Source of the DNA: Paenibacillus polygoni
GTDB lineage: Bacteria > Bacillota > Bacilli > Paenibacillales > Paenibacillaceae
Direction: 5' to 3'
Length of the DNA: 64,000 bases
Assembly (NCBI RefSeq): GCF_030263935.1
Contig: NZ_CP127162.1
Coordinates: forward strand, 3,171,501 to 3,235,500
Of this stretch, positions 43,630-52,515 are shown in pieces. The notes below the pieces were generated by a model. The model saw only the letters and a program-made list of their open reading frames with translations. It made no database searches and was not told the DNA's origin. Made by a program: the position numbers and the translations under genes. Numbering within the stretch: the first letter of the stretch is position 1; every line of letters begins with the position of its first letter.

Positions 43630-44354
43630 TAAATCTTGTTTTTCTCATGTAATGTAAGTCGTCTGCCACGAATATCAAACGCTAGTCTTCCTTCAGAAAG
43701 CCCCCATATTCGAGTTGCATAACGTTCTGCAAGTTCGATAGGCAGCACGGCAATTATCGTCATATTTTCTTCTTCGCACAGCTTCTTGAAATTTTCAAGT
43801 ACACTATCTGCGGATTTCGGATCAAGACCGATTACAGGTTCATCTGCTAGAATTACTTTCGCTCCGTGGGTTAAAGCCCTGGCTACAGCAACACGCTGAC
43901 GCTCACCGCCGCTAAGTTGTCCTGCTTTCATATGGGCTTTGTCCAGAAGCCCGACACTCTCGATGATATCCATAGCACCCATATAATCATCAGAGCGAAC
44001 CATACCTGTCAGCATACGCCACCAAGGTGTTTGTCCAGATCTTCCGATAAGTACATTTTTGAGCACTGTTTTATTTGTAAATAATTCTGGATTCTGCTCT
44101 AAATAAGCCCACTCCCGTTTAATTTGCTTTTTACCAGCATGCCCAGCTTTAAAAATATCTGTACCATGGACACTAAATTTTCCACGGTCCCAGCTTTCTT
44201 TAAGAGCCAACAATCGTAACAAAGTGCTTTTACCGCTTCCGCTTCCACCGACAATACCAATAAACTCGCCTTGCTGCAGATCAAAGCTAATTTCTTTCAA
44301 AACGGGAATCTTATCTGAACCAACGGCCTTTGCCAATTGCTCTACTCTGATCAT
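43629..44354 (-). CDS. ABC transporter ATP-binding protein without cognate permease
   Basis: ATPase of 241 residues. Walker A GGSGSGKST is at 36-44, the Q-loop EWAYLEQNPELFTNKT near 84-99, the signature LSGGERQRVAVARAL near 144-158, and Walker B VILADEPVIGLDPKSAD. The late Walker B variant and ordering resemble PhnC/LolD-type ATPases. Start: ATG after GAGGAGATA. No ABC permease gene occurs within this cluster; the only membrane transport gene nearby is an MFS protein 90 bases upstream. It is the first of four overlapping genes leading to a two-component system. Confidence 0.88.
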   Translation of the reverse strand: MIRVEQLAKAVGSDKIPVLKEISFDLQQGEFIGIVGGSGSGKSTLLRLLALKESWDRGKFSVHGTDIFKAGHAGKKQIKREWAYLEQNPELFTNKTVLKNVLIGRSGQTPWWRMLTGMVRSDDYMGAMDIIESVGLLDKAHMKAGQLSGGERQRVAVARALTHGAKVILADEPVIGLDPKSADSVLENFKKLCEEENMTIIAVLPIELAERYATRIWGLSEGRLAFDIRGRRLTLHEKNKI

Positions 44355-44444
44355 TTACGTTTATATCTCCTCTTATCCGTAGAATGTATATCTTTAGTTT
44401 ATTGGAAATAGAATAGTTTTTCCATGCGAACAAACGTTCTTTCT

Positions 44445-45617
44445 TTAGGATTTGTTCTGCTTAAAGAAAAACCCAACCATTCCAAACAAGAGGTAACATC
44501 CGCCCAGCAGCCAGAACATGCCGCCCGGAGCACCCAGTCCAAGCATAATCCCCCCGAGATTGGGTCCAAGTATACTCCCTATATTAAACTGAAAAGAAGC
44601 CACCACGTTTGCAGCCGGCAACACATTTTTAGGTAGAATATCAGCTGCATAAGCAAGACCCAGAGAAAAGAACGAACCAACAAGCCCGCCAGCTATCGTT
44701 AGCAGTAATAAGGTTGGCCAAAACTGCGTCCCTGCTGCAGGAATAAGCATAAATAAAAGTCCGCCTACGATTCCTGAGATCATAAGAATTCGCTTTCTCC
44801 CAAACCGGTCACTTAAGGCTCCAAGCGGTAATTGAAGAAGCAGTCCCCCGATCCCTACAAAAGGAAGTAAGGTAGAGATATCACTCTCGCTAAATCCAAT
44901 GCGAAGTCCATAGATAGGAAAATTACTGTTCATGCCCGATTCCATATACCCATATAAGAACGCTGGAATGAGTGCATACCAGGCTAACATAAAGCTGCGG
45001 CGGTATCTCCCCGTCCCGCTTCCTTCATTCATTATTTTCTCAGGCCGGGTATCCGGTAATTTCAGAGCAAATAACAAAACGATTACCATGAAGAAAAAAA
45101 GAATAGCAAACGGTACAACTTGTCCATATCCTAAAAGCTTAATTCCCAGCGGCCCTATACTAAAACCAATTCCATATGACATTCCGTATATCGATATGTT
45201 TCTGCCCCGGGAAGCCGCCGGAGTGACCAGCAGTATCCATAACTGAGTTGAATAATGGAGTGCGCTGTCTCCGATCCCAACTAAAAACCGTAATAAGAAC
45301 CATAGTCTGAGATCAGGAATCAGTGGAAACAACATGAGCGGAATCATAACGATAATAAGACCAGAAACGATCAGTTTCTTAAAACCTACTGCTCCTAAAA
45401 TCCGCTCAGCTACCAATGTCATTGCAAAAGAACCTATGTACATGACTGCAGCATTTAATCCATTTATACTGGAAGAAACACCCATCTGCTCGATAAAAAT
45501 AGAGAGTACAGGCAAAAGCAATCCTTGACTTAAACCAGCTACAATAATAACTACAATAAGAATAATAAAATGCGCCTTAGAACCTTCCTGTCGTATTGCC
45601 CCAGTTGCCTTACTCAA
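44445..45617 (-). CDS. MFS transporter
   Basis: Major facilitator of 390 residues with about 12 helices. The helix 2-3 loop AERILGAVGFKKLI is a weak copy of the MFS motif, while the middle loop copy LSDRFGRKRILMISG (near 263-277) is strong. Start: TTG at 45617, ten bases after AGGAGGG; the overlapping ATG just upstream reads into a stop in another frame. A terminator-like hairpin lies in the leader between a possible promoter and this gene. It may be cotranscribed with the ABC ATPase and two-component genes that follow. Substrate unknown. Confidence 0.87.
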   Translation of the reverse strand: MSKATGAIRQEGSKAHFIILIVVIIVAGLSQGLLLPVLSIFIEQMGVSSSINGLNAAVMYIGSFAMTLVAERILGAVGFKKLIVSGLIIVMIPLMLFPLIPDLRLWFLLRFLVGIGDSALHYSTQLWILLVTPAASRGRNISIYGMSYGIGFSIGPLGIKLLGYGQVVPFAILFFFMVIVLLFALKLPDTRPEKIMNEGSGTGRYRRSFMLAWYALIPAFLYGYMESGMNSNFPIYGLRIGFSESDISTLLPFVGIGGLLLQLPLGALSDRFGRKRILMISGIVGGLLFMLIPAAGTQFWPTLLLLTIAGGLVGSFFSLGLAYAADILPKNVLPAANVVASFQFNIGSILGPNLGGIMLGLGAPGGMFWLLGGCYLLFGMVGFFFKQNKS

Positions 45618-45647
45618 AACATCTTTTCCCTCCTATGCTCCCATGAC

Positions 45648-45674
45648 AAAATAAAAAATCGTCATTTCTGACGA
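45648..45674 (-). terminator. Terminator-like hairpin in the MFS gene leader
   Basis: Perfect six-base stem (45659-45664 with 45669-45674), loop of four, followed on the minus strand by TTTTTTATTTT. It sits 31 bases upstream of the MFS start codon and downstream of minus-strand TATAAT hexamers at 45696-45691 and 45740-45735. Confidence 0.55.
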
Positions 45675-45834
45675 CCTGTAACTATCTTCTATTATATGCT
45701 TATTCATTCAGAAACGGGTTACAAAGTATTCAACATTATAGTGGACAACACAGCTAAACACAAGCGATAATAGTATGAATACTTTCTTTTTGTATAGTAA
45801 GCTTATACCTGTGATAGGAGGTCTGTTCATACAG

Positions 45835-46752
45835 ATGGGTTATCAGGTGAAAATAGACGTTACTCCCATATACGAGCTGCTAAATAGCTTTATGGTCTAT
45901 GTAACTAGAAGATGGGTTCAGAGCCTTGATATCGGGCCTGAATGGATTCACACCGTAGATAGCACACTAAAGGAAGAAGTTCGTGACCTTTTAAAAGAAG
46001 CTTCTAACTGGCCCTTTAACGATTATGATGTTTTGTATGCCTGGACCGCACTACGAGAGACAACGAGTGAAGTTGAGCCATTTCTTAAAGAAATCGGCAC
46101 CAAACCCGCCGACAAACTGTGGAAACAGGTTCATCATATCCTCCCAGATATGACTCTTGAAGAAACATTACGCATTCGTGATGACTACATACCTTTACTT
46201 AAAGTGTGGGATGAGCATTATTTTCAACATCTGAATCCCGAGCTTCGGAAATTAATTGAAGAAGACAGTTCAGAGAAAGAGCTTCTTCTGACAAAAATGA
46301 GCCCGGGCCAATTGATTGATTATGCTACTTCTGGGTTAATGGTCGAGGAGATGCCTGATCTTCAAAAAATCATATTGTTCCCTACCGTTCATAATCGGCC
46401 TATTAATATGTATTGTTTTTATAAAGGTATGTTATTAATTCAATATCCTGTAGATGTGCCTGAACATCGGGAGGACGAGCCGCCTATTAATTTACTTCGT
46501 CTGACCGAAGCGATTTCCAATTCTGAACGGCTTCAGCTCTTACGATATATCTCTAATAACCCCAAATCCTTACAACAACTTTCAGAGGAACTTGGACAAT
46601 CAGAAGACCGTTTGAGACCTCATCTGATGTCACTGCGAGTGTCCGGTCTTCTGCAAACCCATCTGGGTCAAGAGCAAAGTGAGAAATACTGTTTGCGTCC
46701 TGACGGACTATCGGAACTGAACATGTATTTGGAATCTTATATCAGGTTATAA
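45835..46752 (+). CDS. ArsR-type regulator with DUF5937-like N-terminal region
   Basis: A 305-residue protein. The first 200 residues resemble the DUF5937-type N-terminal region and align with the partial gene at the left edge of the window. The last 85 residues form an ArsR-like winged helix (AISNSERLQLLRYISNNPKS, LQQLSEELGQSEDRLRPHLM, LRVSGLLQTHLGQ), so DNA binding is likely. I chose the ATG at 45835 because AGGAGG precedes it, although 12-13 bases is a long spacer; an ATG 20 codons upstream has no RBS. The HAD gene follows 36 bases downstream on the same strand. Target and signal are unknown. Confidence 0.78.
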   Translation: MGYQVKIDVTPIYELLNSFMVYVTRRWVQSLDIGPEWIHTVDSTLKEEVRDLLKEASNWPFNDYDVLYAWTALRETTSEVEPFLKEIGTKPADKLWKQVHHILPDMTLEETLRIRDDYIPLLKVWDEHYFQHLNPELRKLIEEDSSEKELLLTKMSPGQLIDYATSGLMVEEMPDLQKIILFPTVHNRPINMYCFYKGMLLIQYPVDVPEHREDEPPINLLRLTEAISNSERLQLLRYISNNPKSLQQLSEELGQSEDRLRPHLMSLRVSGLLQTHLGQEQSEKYCLRPDGLSELNMYLESYIRL

Positions 46753-46788
46753 CATCGACATCACTAGAGAAATAAGGAGTGAGATTCT

Positions 46789-47541
46789 ATGAAATCCAGT
46801 TTGAAACAGCAAATTATATTTGATCTTGATGACACGCTCATTCATTGCAATAAGTATTTTAACCTTACACTTGGAGATTTTCTTGAGCTGATGCAGGAAT
46901 GGTTCTGTGATTACGAGATAACCGTAGAAGATATACGGCAAAAGCAGATAGAGATTGATGTGTCAGGGGTTACAAAGTATGGTTTTGCCAGTCATCGTTT
47001 CCCGCAGTCCTTAATTGATACCTACGTTTATTTTTCTAAAAAAGTAAACCGTCCTATTGATACAAATGAACAAACACAGCTGCAAAAGCTGGGAATGAGT
47101 GTATATGATCAGGAAGTTGAGGCTTATCCAGGCATGGTTGAGACTTTAGAGTGTCTTTTGGAGCAAGGTCATACCCTTCATCTATACACCGGCGGTGAGC
47201 AGATGATTCAACAGCGAAAAATTGATCAGATGAAACTGGGTGAATACTTCAAAGATCGGATTTATATTACTCGCCACAAAAACATTGAAGCCTTCGAAAA
47301 AATTGTAAGCGAAGGGCAAATGGATCGTAATCATACATGGATGGTTGGCAACTCTCTGCGCACAGATATCGAACCTGCTCTCACGGCTGGTGTCCACGCT
47401 ATATACATTGAGCAAGATATGGAGTGGAAATACAATCTGATTGAATTAAATAAGCCAGAGAACTATTCCCTTCATACGATTAAAGACCTTACTGATGTAC
47501 CGAAGATTATTTCGGAGTATACTAAGCAGCAAACTCATTGA
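46789..47541 (+). CDS. HAD-superfamily hydrolase
   Basis: Phosphatase-like protein of 250 residues. Motif I FDLDDTLIHC (11-20) supplies nucleophile Asp12 and acid/base Asp14, motif II is LYTGG (near 130), motif III includes a conserved Lys in the RHKNIEAFEKI region, and motif IV is VGNSLRTDIEPAL with a metal-binding Asp. A long helical cap is inserted between motifs I and II (about 20-110), as in subfamily I. Start: ATG after AGGAGTGAG. It is probably cotranscribed with the ArsR-type gene. The substrate is unknown. Confidence 0.87.
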   Translation: MKSSLKQQIIFDLDDTLIHCNKYFNLTLGDFLELMQEWFCDYEITVEDIRQKQIEIDVSGVTKYGFASHRFPQSLIDTYVYFSKKVNRPIDTNEQTQLQKLGMSVYDQEVEAYPGMVETLECLLEQGHTLHLYTGGEQMIQQRKIDQMKLGEYFKDRIYITRHKNIEAFEKIVSEGQMDRNHTWMVGNSLRTDIEPALTAGVHAIYIEQDMEWKYNLIELNKPENYSLHTIKDLTDVPKIISEYTKQQTH

Positions 47542-47543
47542 TA

Positions 47544-47599
47544 ATGATAAAAGAAGGACTGCCATGGAATTTCTCCAAGGTCAGTCCTTCTTTTATCAT
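47544..47599. terminator. Bidirectional terminator between the HAD gene and topB
   Basis: Perfect 18-base stem (47544-47561 with 47582-47599) between convergent genes, with A/T-rich ends that give U-runs in both directions. Confidence 0.93.
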
Positions 47600-47619
47600 T
47601 CATAATTAATTACATGAAC

Positions 47620-49920
47620 TTACTCTTGCCGTTCAAGTGATAGCTTTCCAGTCACCGGGTCAAGTAGAGTGATTTTCGCCTTTGTAACCGTACCCCGACT
47701 GTCTTTAAAGGATAACACCTGCGTTTTTCCCTTGCTGAGTAAAGATTCCAGCATTTTTTGAGAAATCTGTTTTCCAGCGTATTCTTTCCATATCACAAAA
47801 CCGCATCCTTGTTTGAAATGGCTGCAACCATATCCTTTACGTCCTTCTATGATTTGCCCTCCACATCCTGCACGAGGACAAGAACCCAGGGCGGTACGAA
47901 CGGTAGCCGCCGTTCCTGTACGGCTTTTACCCGTTGTTGCTACGGATCGATCCGCTGAAGGCGTAGCCCTGCTTGTGCTCATTTGGGAACGAGGCTGCCC
48001 AGCTGTTGAACTTGTCCGACTCTTCGTCCGAGTTCCCGCTCCCTTTTTCCCTTTACCCGCTGTATCCTCATCGCCAAAAGCATCTTTAGGAGCTGGTTTC
48101 TGCACCCGTACTTTTTCAATAATGGATATCGTAAACCGCTTCACGTTCTCCATAAATTTATCTTGTGCGGCTTCTCCTTTCGAGATCTGACTCAGTCTGC
48201 GCTCCCATTGTCCTGTCATTTCCGGAGAAGCTAACAGATCGACACCTGCACTTCGAATGAGTTCGATGGCCATCTTCCCTTTTTGCGTAACCAGCATCTT
48301 CTTGCCTTGCATCGTAATATAACCAACTTGTTTAAGCCGTTCAATCGTAGCCGCCCGCGTTGCTGGAGTCCCAAGGCCCGCATCTTTCATCGCATCGCGA
48401 AGTTCCTCATTCTCTATCTGCTTACCCGCACTTTCCATCGCTTTTAGCAAGGTACCTTCTGTATAACTTTTTGGCGGATTCGTCTGCTTCTCTTTCATCT
48501 CACTCTTTGTACACTGCACAGGCAGATCAGGGTTTACCTGAAAAGGGACCGAAATAAGTTCTTCGGGTTCTTCCTCTTCCCCGCCCTTTTTTGTCTTGCG
48601 TTTTTTCGCCTGGTTATCTTCCGAAGGCTGCACCACTTTCCAACCTAACGAAAGCAGTTCTTTAACGTTCGTCTTAAATGAATGACCTTCTACTTCCGTA
48701 TATACGGTGTGCAGTTTATATTCTGCCGGCGGATAAAAGTGTGATAAAAACCGGCGTACAATTAAATCATAGATCTGTCCTTCGTCTTTGCTAAGTGTTC
48801 CTGGCTTCTTCAGTGTTGGCAAAATTGCATGGTGATCTTCCACTCTCTGCGGATTGCATACACTTTTATTGCCCTTGTGTACAAGGGCCGGATTTGCTTT
48901 TTCAGCTAAATCGGCATACGGTGTATGTTTTAATAACTGCAATGTTTTTTGCATGCCGTCTATATTCTGTTCCGTAACATAATTCGAATTGGTTCTTGGA
49001 TAAGAAATCACTTTATGTTTTTCATATAACGCTTGCGCAATATCGAGTGTTTTTTTTGCTGGATATCCAAATTTCGCATTCGCTTCTCTTTGTAATAGAG
49101 TCAGGTCATACAGTTTATAAGGATACTCTTTCGAATTTTTCACCTCATATTTTGCAATCTTCCCTGTTTTGCCCTTCACTTTATCCGCAATTTCTTGCGC
49201 TTTCTCAGCAGAAGTTAAGCGTTCACCTTGCCATATTCCCTGATAATCCGTAGATTCCTGTTCAAATAAAGCAGAAACCTCGAAATAGGTGAGCGAATCG
49301 AAAGCTTCTATCTCTTTTTCCCGATCATAGATTAGCGCAAGTACAGGGGTTTGTACTCTTCCTACGGAAAGAAGTGTGTTATGTCTTGTCGTAAATGCTC
49401 TAGAAGCATTCATACCAATCAGCCAGTCTGCTTCACTGCGTGCTCTTGCAGCTTCTGTTAAATGTTCAAATTCGGAAGCGTCATGCAGCTGCTCGAATCC
49501 TCTTTTAATACTCTCGGGAGTCAGATCCGAAATCCATAATCGTTTGACAGGTTGACTCAGCTTCAATTGTTGCTGGATCAGATCAAAAATATACTGTCCT
49601 TCTCTCCCTGCATCACAAGCATTAATAATCAAATCTGCTTTTCGCGAAAGTTCTCCAATCACTTTAAGTTGGTCTTTTGTTCTTGGGTTTGGTGTGATCT
49701 TGAATCGATCTGGAATAATCGGTAAGTCATCAATACTCCAACGTTTATATTTATTATCATAGGCTTCTGGCTGTGCAAGCCCTAGTAAATGACCAATGGC
49801 CCAAGTTATGATATATTGTTCACCTTCAAGATACGTACGATTGTTTTTGGCACGCGGTTCAACGACCGCCGCTATAGTGCGTCCCATATCTGGTTTTTCC
49901 GCGATAATCAGCGTTTTCAT
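47620..49920 (-). CDS. topB: DNA topoisomerase III
   Basis: Type IA topoisomerase of 766 residues that relaxes and decatenates DNA by single-strand passage. The TOPRIM domain has Glu8 (AEKPDMGRTIA) and NACDAGREGQYIF (100-112). The active-site Tyr307 is in SYPRTNSNYVT. The C-terminal part has a Lys/Glu-rich insert (KKRKTKKGGEEEE), a 50-residue Ser/Thr/Arg-rich linker and a final zinc-ribbon-like domain with CPRAGCGG and GCSHFKQGCGF. I chose the ATG at 49920 after GGAGG; the longer frame has 17 more codons lying in the leader hairpin region. A hairpin with a short T-run lies in its leader. Confidence 0.93.
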   Translation of the reverse strand: MKTLIIAEKPDMGRTIAAVVEPRAKNNRTYLEGEQYIITWAIGHLLGLAQPEAYDNKYKRWSIDDLPIIPDRFKITPNPRTKDQLKVIGELSRKADLIINACDAGREGQYIFDLIQQQLKLSQPVKRLWISDLTPESIKRGFEQLHDASEFEHLTEAARARSEADWLIGMNASRAFTTRHNTLLSVGRVQTPVLALIYDREKEIEAFDSLTYFEVSALFEQESTDYQGIWQGERLTSAEKAQEIADKVKGKTGKIAKYEVKNSKEYPYKLYDLTLLQREANAKFGYPAKKTLDIAQALYEKHKVISYPRTNSNYVTEQNIDGMQKTLQLLKHTPYADLAEKANPALVHKGNKSVCNPQRVEDHHAILPTLKKPGTLSKDEGQIYDLIVRRFLSHFYPPAEYKLHTVYTEVEGHSFKTNVKELLSLGWKVVQPSEDNQAKKRKTKKGGEEEEPEELISVPFQVNPDLPVQCTKSEMKEKQTNPPKSYTEGTLLKAMESAGKQIENEELRDAMKDAGLGTPATRAATIERLKQVGYITMQGKKMLVTQKGKMAIELIRSAGVDLLASPEMTGQWERRLSQISKGEAAQDKFMENVKRFTISIIEKVRVQKPAPKDAFGDEDTAGKGKKGAGTRTKSRTSSTAGQPRSQMSTSRATPSADRSVATTGKSRTGTAATVRTALGSCPRAGCGGQIIEGRKGYGCSHFKQGCGFVIWKEYAGKQISQKMLESLLSKGKTQVLSFKDSRGTVTKAKITLLDPVTGKLSLERQE

Positions 49921-49957
49921 GCGTCCGTTCCTCCCTGTAGCCCTAGCGAAGCGAAAA

Positions 49958-49990
49958 GGAGCTCCCCTCAAGTAATGACGGAAGCTCCTT
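49958..49990 (-). promoter_or_regulatory. Leader hairpin upstream of topB
   Basis: Stem AAGGAGCT/AGCTCCTT with a 17-base loop, followed on the minus strand by TTTTCGC. It lies 38 bases upstream of the topB start and downstream of the predicted promoter. It could be a weak attenuator. Confidence 0.45.
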
Positions 49991-50007
49991 GCTTCTAAGT
50001 AGACCTC

Positions 50008-50016
50008 ATTATAACA
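50008..50016 (-). promoter_or_regulatory. Extended -10 promoter of topB
   Basis: Minus strand TGTTATAAT is a full extended -10 element. The matching -35 hexamer 17 bases upstream (TTACGA) is weak, which extended -10 promoters tolerate. The start codon is about 88 bases away. Confidence 0.6.
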
Positions 50017-50035
50017 GAAAATTTGTGGTTTCGTA

Positions 50036-50073
50036 ATAAAAAAGAGTCGCTTAGTAAACTTCTAAGCGACTCT
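50036..50073 (-). terminator. Rho-independent terminator after gltD
   Basis: Perfect 12-base stem (50043-50054 with 50062-50073) followed on the minus strand by six T, about 55 bases past the stop at 50128. Confidence 0.93.
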
Positions 50074-50127
50074 CCAATTATTTTTAACTATATAAATGAA
50101 TGAATAGTAAATTTCTCTTTTTCTTGC

Positions 50128-51615
50128 TTATGCAAGTACAGTAGAACCCATTAAGTATTTATCCACTTCACGGGCCGCTTCGCGTCCTTCATTAATGGCC
50201 CATACCACAAGGCTTTGACCACGTCTCATATCGCCGGCTGCAAATACTTTATCTACGTTCGTGTTGTATTTGCCATAACGCGCTTTCACATTCGAACGAC
50301 GATCTGTTTCAAGTCCGAGCTGCTGAGGAATGATTTGCTCTGGCCCATCAAAACCAATCGCGATAAGCGCCATATCCGCTTCAAATACTTTTTCAGTTCC
50401 TTCAATCGGTCTATAGATTTTACGACCTGTCTCATCGACAATACGCTGAATTTGAATCGTATGAAGTTCCTTTAGATTTCCATCCTCGTCACCAACGAAT
50501 TTCGTGGTCATGATCGAGAATTCACGAGGGTCACTCCCAAAAAGCGCTTTTGCTTCTTCGTGAGCATAATCGAGTGTATATACATTCGGAAATTGCGGCC
50601 AAGGGTTCATCAGAGGATCGCGTTCTAAAGGTGCTTTTTCATGCGTACCAAATTGGGTTACACTTTTTGCCCCATGACGTAATGAAGTCGCAACACAGTC
50701 AGAACCGGTATCTCCTCCGCCAATAACGATCACTTTTTTACCTTCTGCCGAAATGTAATTTCCATCTTCAAGCCCTGTATCGAGCAAACTTTTGATCGTT
50801 CCATTCAGAAAATCCATTGCGTAGTGAACTCCGCTGAGCTGACTGCCTTCAATGTTGAATTCACGTGGTTTGGTTGCTCCGCCGCAAAGGACAACTGCAT
50901 CATACTCACTTACTAGTTCTTCTGATGAAATATCTACACCAATCTCTGTATTCGTTATAAAGGTAATTCCTTCTGCCGCAAGCAGATCTACTCGGCGCTG
51001 TACTACCCCTTTGTCCAGTTTCATGCTGGGAATACCGTACGTTAACAGACCGCCGATACGGTCAGCACGCTCATAGACAGTAACGTGATGACCTGCTTTG
51101 TTAAGCTGTGCGGCAGCAGCGAGTCCAGCGGGCCCCGATCCTACGACAGCAATTCGTTTATCCGTACGTTTCTCAGGAGGACTTGGAACTACCCATCCTT
51201 CTTCAAAACCTTTTTCAATGATTGCCTCTTCAATCGTCTTGATCGTAACCGGCTGACCGATGAGGCCAACTGTACATGAACCTTCACACGGAGCTGGGCA
51301 AACACGGCCTGTAAATTCTGGGAAATTGTTCGTTTTGTGTAACCTGTCTAGTGCTTCTCTCCATAGTCCACGATACACCAGATTGTTCCACTCAGGAATT
51401 AAGTTATGAACCGGACAACCGGATGTTCCGCCGATCATATCAATCCCGGAATGACAATAGGGAGTTCCGCAATCCATACAGCGGGCACCTTGTGTTCTTA
51501 GTTCTTCCTCTGACATATGTTTATGGAACTCTTCCCAATCTTTAATACGATCCTCAGGCCGTCTGTCCGCCGGAATTTGTCTTTTGTATTCCATAAATCC
51601 AGTTGGTGTAGACAT
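50128..51615 (-). CDS. gltD: Glutamate synthase small subunit (GltD) or GltD-like oxidoreductase
   Basis: Flavin/iron-sulfur protein of 495 residues that passes electrons from NADPH to the large glutamate synthase subunit. The N-terminal 4Fe-4S region has CMDCGTPYCH and the CPVHNLIPEWN and CPAPCEGSC segments. An FAD-binding motif VVGSGPAGLAAAAQL and a second dinucleotide fold VIGGGDTGSDCVATSL follow, closing with AAGDMRRGQSLVVWAI. I place the start at the ATG at 51615, after a GGGGGAA sequence; an ATG five codons upstream lacks an RBS. No gltB lies beside it, which is unusual, so GltB must be elsewhere or the protein serves another partner. Confidence 0.9.
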   Translation of the reverse strand: MSTPTGFMEYKRQIPADRRPEDRIKDWEEFHKHMSEEELRTQGARCMDCGTPYCHSGIDMIGGTSGCPVHNLIPEWNNLVYRGLWREALDRLHKTNNFPEFTGRVCPAPCEGSCTVGLIGQPVTIKTIEEAIIEKGFEEGWVVPSPPEKRTDKRIAVVGSGPAGLAAAAQLNKAGHHVTVYERADRIGGLLTYGIPSMKLDKGVVQRRVDLLAAEGITFITNTEIGVDISSEELVSEYDAVVLCGGATKPREFNIEGSQLSGVHYAMDFLNGTIKSLLDTGLEDGNYISAEGKKVIVIGGGDTGSDCVATSLRHGAKSVTQFGTHEKAPLERDPLMNPWPQFPNVYTLDYAHEEAKALFGSDPREFSIMTTKFVGDEDGNLKELHTIQIQRIVDETGRKIYRPIEGTEKVFEADMALIAIGFDGPEQIIPQQLGLETDRRSNVKARYGKYNTNVDKVFAAGDMRRGQSLVVWAINEGREAAREVDKYLMGSTVLA

Positions 51616-52003
51616 GTTACGTTCCCCCATCCATTTTCATGTGCCCGACATTTAGCGAGCTATTCATGCTAAGATCCGAACAATAGCACTATAGTTGACA
51701 GTCCATATATCATTTTTTTGATTATTGTATCACAAAAAGAAAATTTGTACTTTAGGTTATACAACATTCGGGTTCATTCACACGAAAGACACATCATAAG
51801 TGGCTTAAGTATTCCTGTAGGTGCTGATATTTCAACTATATTAGCATTCAGAATAACAAATATTAAATGGATTTTGAGAATAATAATTTGTATTATTCTG
51901 CATATTGATTACATAACATGATAGATAGTTTTTATGAAGGCAAACACAAAATAAAATGGGGAATTGACATCTCCACAATGCTAGGAACTTCTAAAGACCA
52001 CGA
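51616..52003. other. Intergenic region between gltD and dfrA
   Basis: About 388 bases with no convincing gene; a 67-codon plus-strand frame (51718-51921) has no RBS and AT-driven composition. A minus-strand extended -10 candidate TGATACAAT (51732-51724) might drive gltD with a 100-base leader. A perfect 9-base inverted repeat AGAATAATA/TATTATTCT sits at 51877-51899, without a T-run. Confidence 0.4.
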
Positions 52004-52489
52004 TTAAGACCGTCTCTCATAGAATTGGAAGACATAATCATATGGATTTTTCTCATCTTTCTCTCCGGGAATCTCTTTAACTAACTCCCAATGCTCCAAG
52101 TCCACTTCATCCATAAACGTATCACCATCGAAGGTCTCATTAATTTTGGTGACGATCAATCGATCAGCATACGGCATAAAAGCCTTATATACGCTTGCTC
52201 CTCCGATGACAAAAAGCGGCTGTTCTTTAGCCATTTCTACCCCTTCCTCTACGGAATGGATCACATCTGCTCCATCAAAGGTTTGTTCTTTACGAGTAAG
52301 GATCACATTTTTACGGTTAGGAAGCGGTTTGCCATTAAAGGATTCCCATGTTTTTCGTCCCATGATGACGGTGTGACCTGTGGTTTGTTCCTTAAAAAAG
52401 GCCATATCCTTAGGAAGTCGCCAAGGCATGCCGTTATCTTTTCCGATTACTCCGTTGTTGCCCATGGCCCAGATCATGCTAATGCTCAT
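52004..52489 (-). CDS. dfrA: Dihydrofolate reductase
   Basis: Reduces dihydrofolate to tetrahydrofolate with NADPH, restoring the cofactor consumed by thymidylate synthase. The 161-residue length and the motifs ISMIWAMGNNGVIGKDNGMP (1-20 region, with the Trp/Asp-type active-site loop PWRLPKDM), MGRKTWESF, RKNVILTR and FVIGGASVYKAFM are standard. The active-site acidic residue is in LPKDMAFFKEQT. Start: ATG after GGAGGTGAG. It is 26 bases downstream of thyA, so the two are cotranscribed. Confidence 0.96.
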   Translation of the reverse strand: MSISMIWAMGNNGVIGKDNGMPWRLPKDMAFFKEQTTGHTVIMGRKTWESFNGKPLPNRKNVILTRKEQTFDGADVIHSVEEGVEMAKEQPLFVIGGASVYKAFMPYADRLIVTKINETFDGDTFMDEVDLEHWELVKEIPGEKDEKNPYDYVFQFYERRS

Positions 52490-52515
52490 TAGCTCACCTC
52501 CATAAATAATAAAAT

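Noticed and set aside
51718..51921. A 67-codon plus-strand frame in the gltD-dfrA gap
   Set aside because: No ribosome binding site, AT-driven composition, and no recognisable domain.
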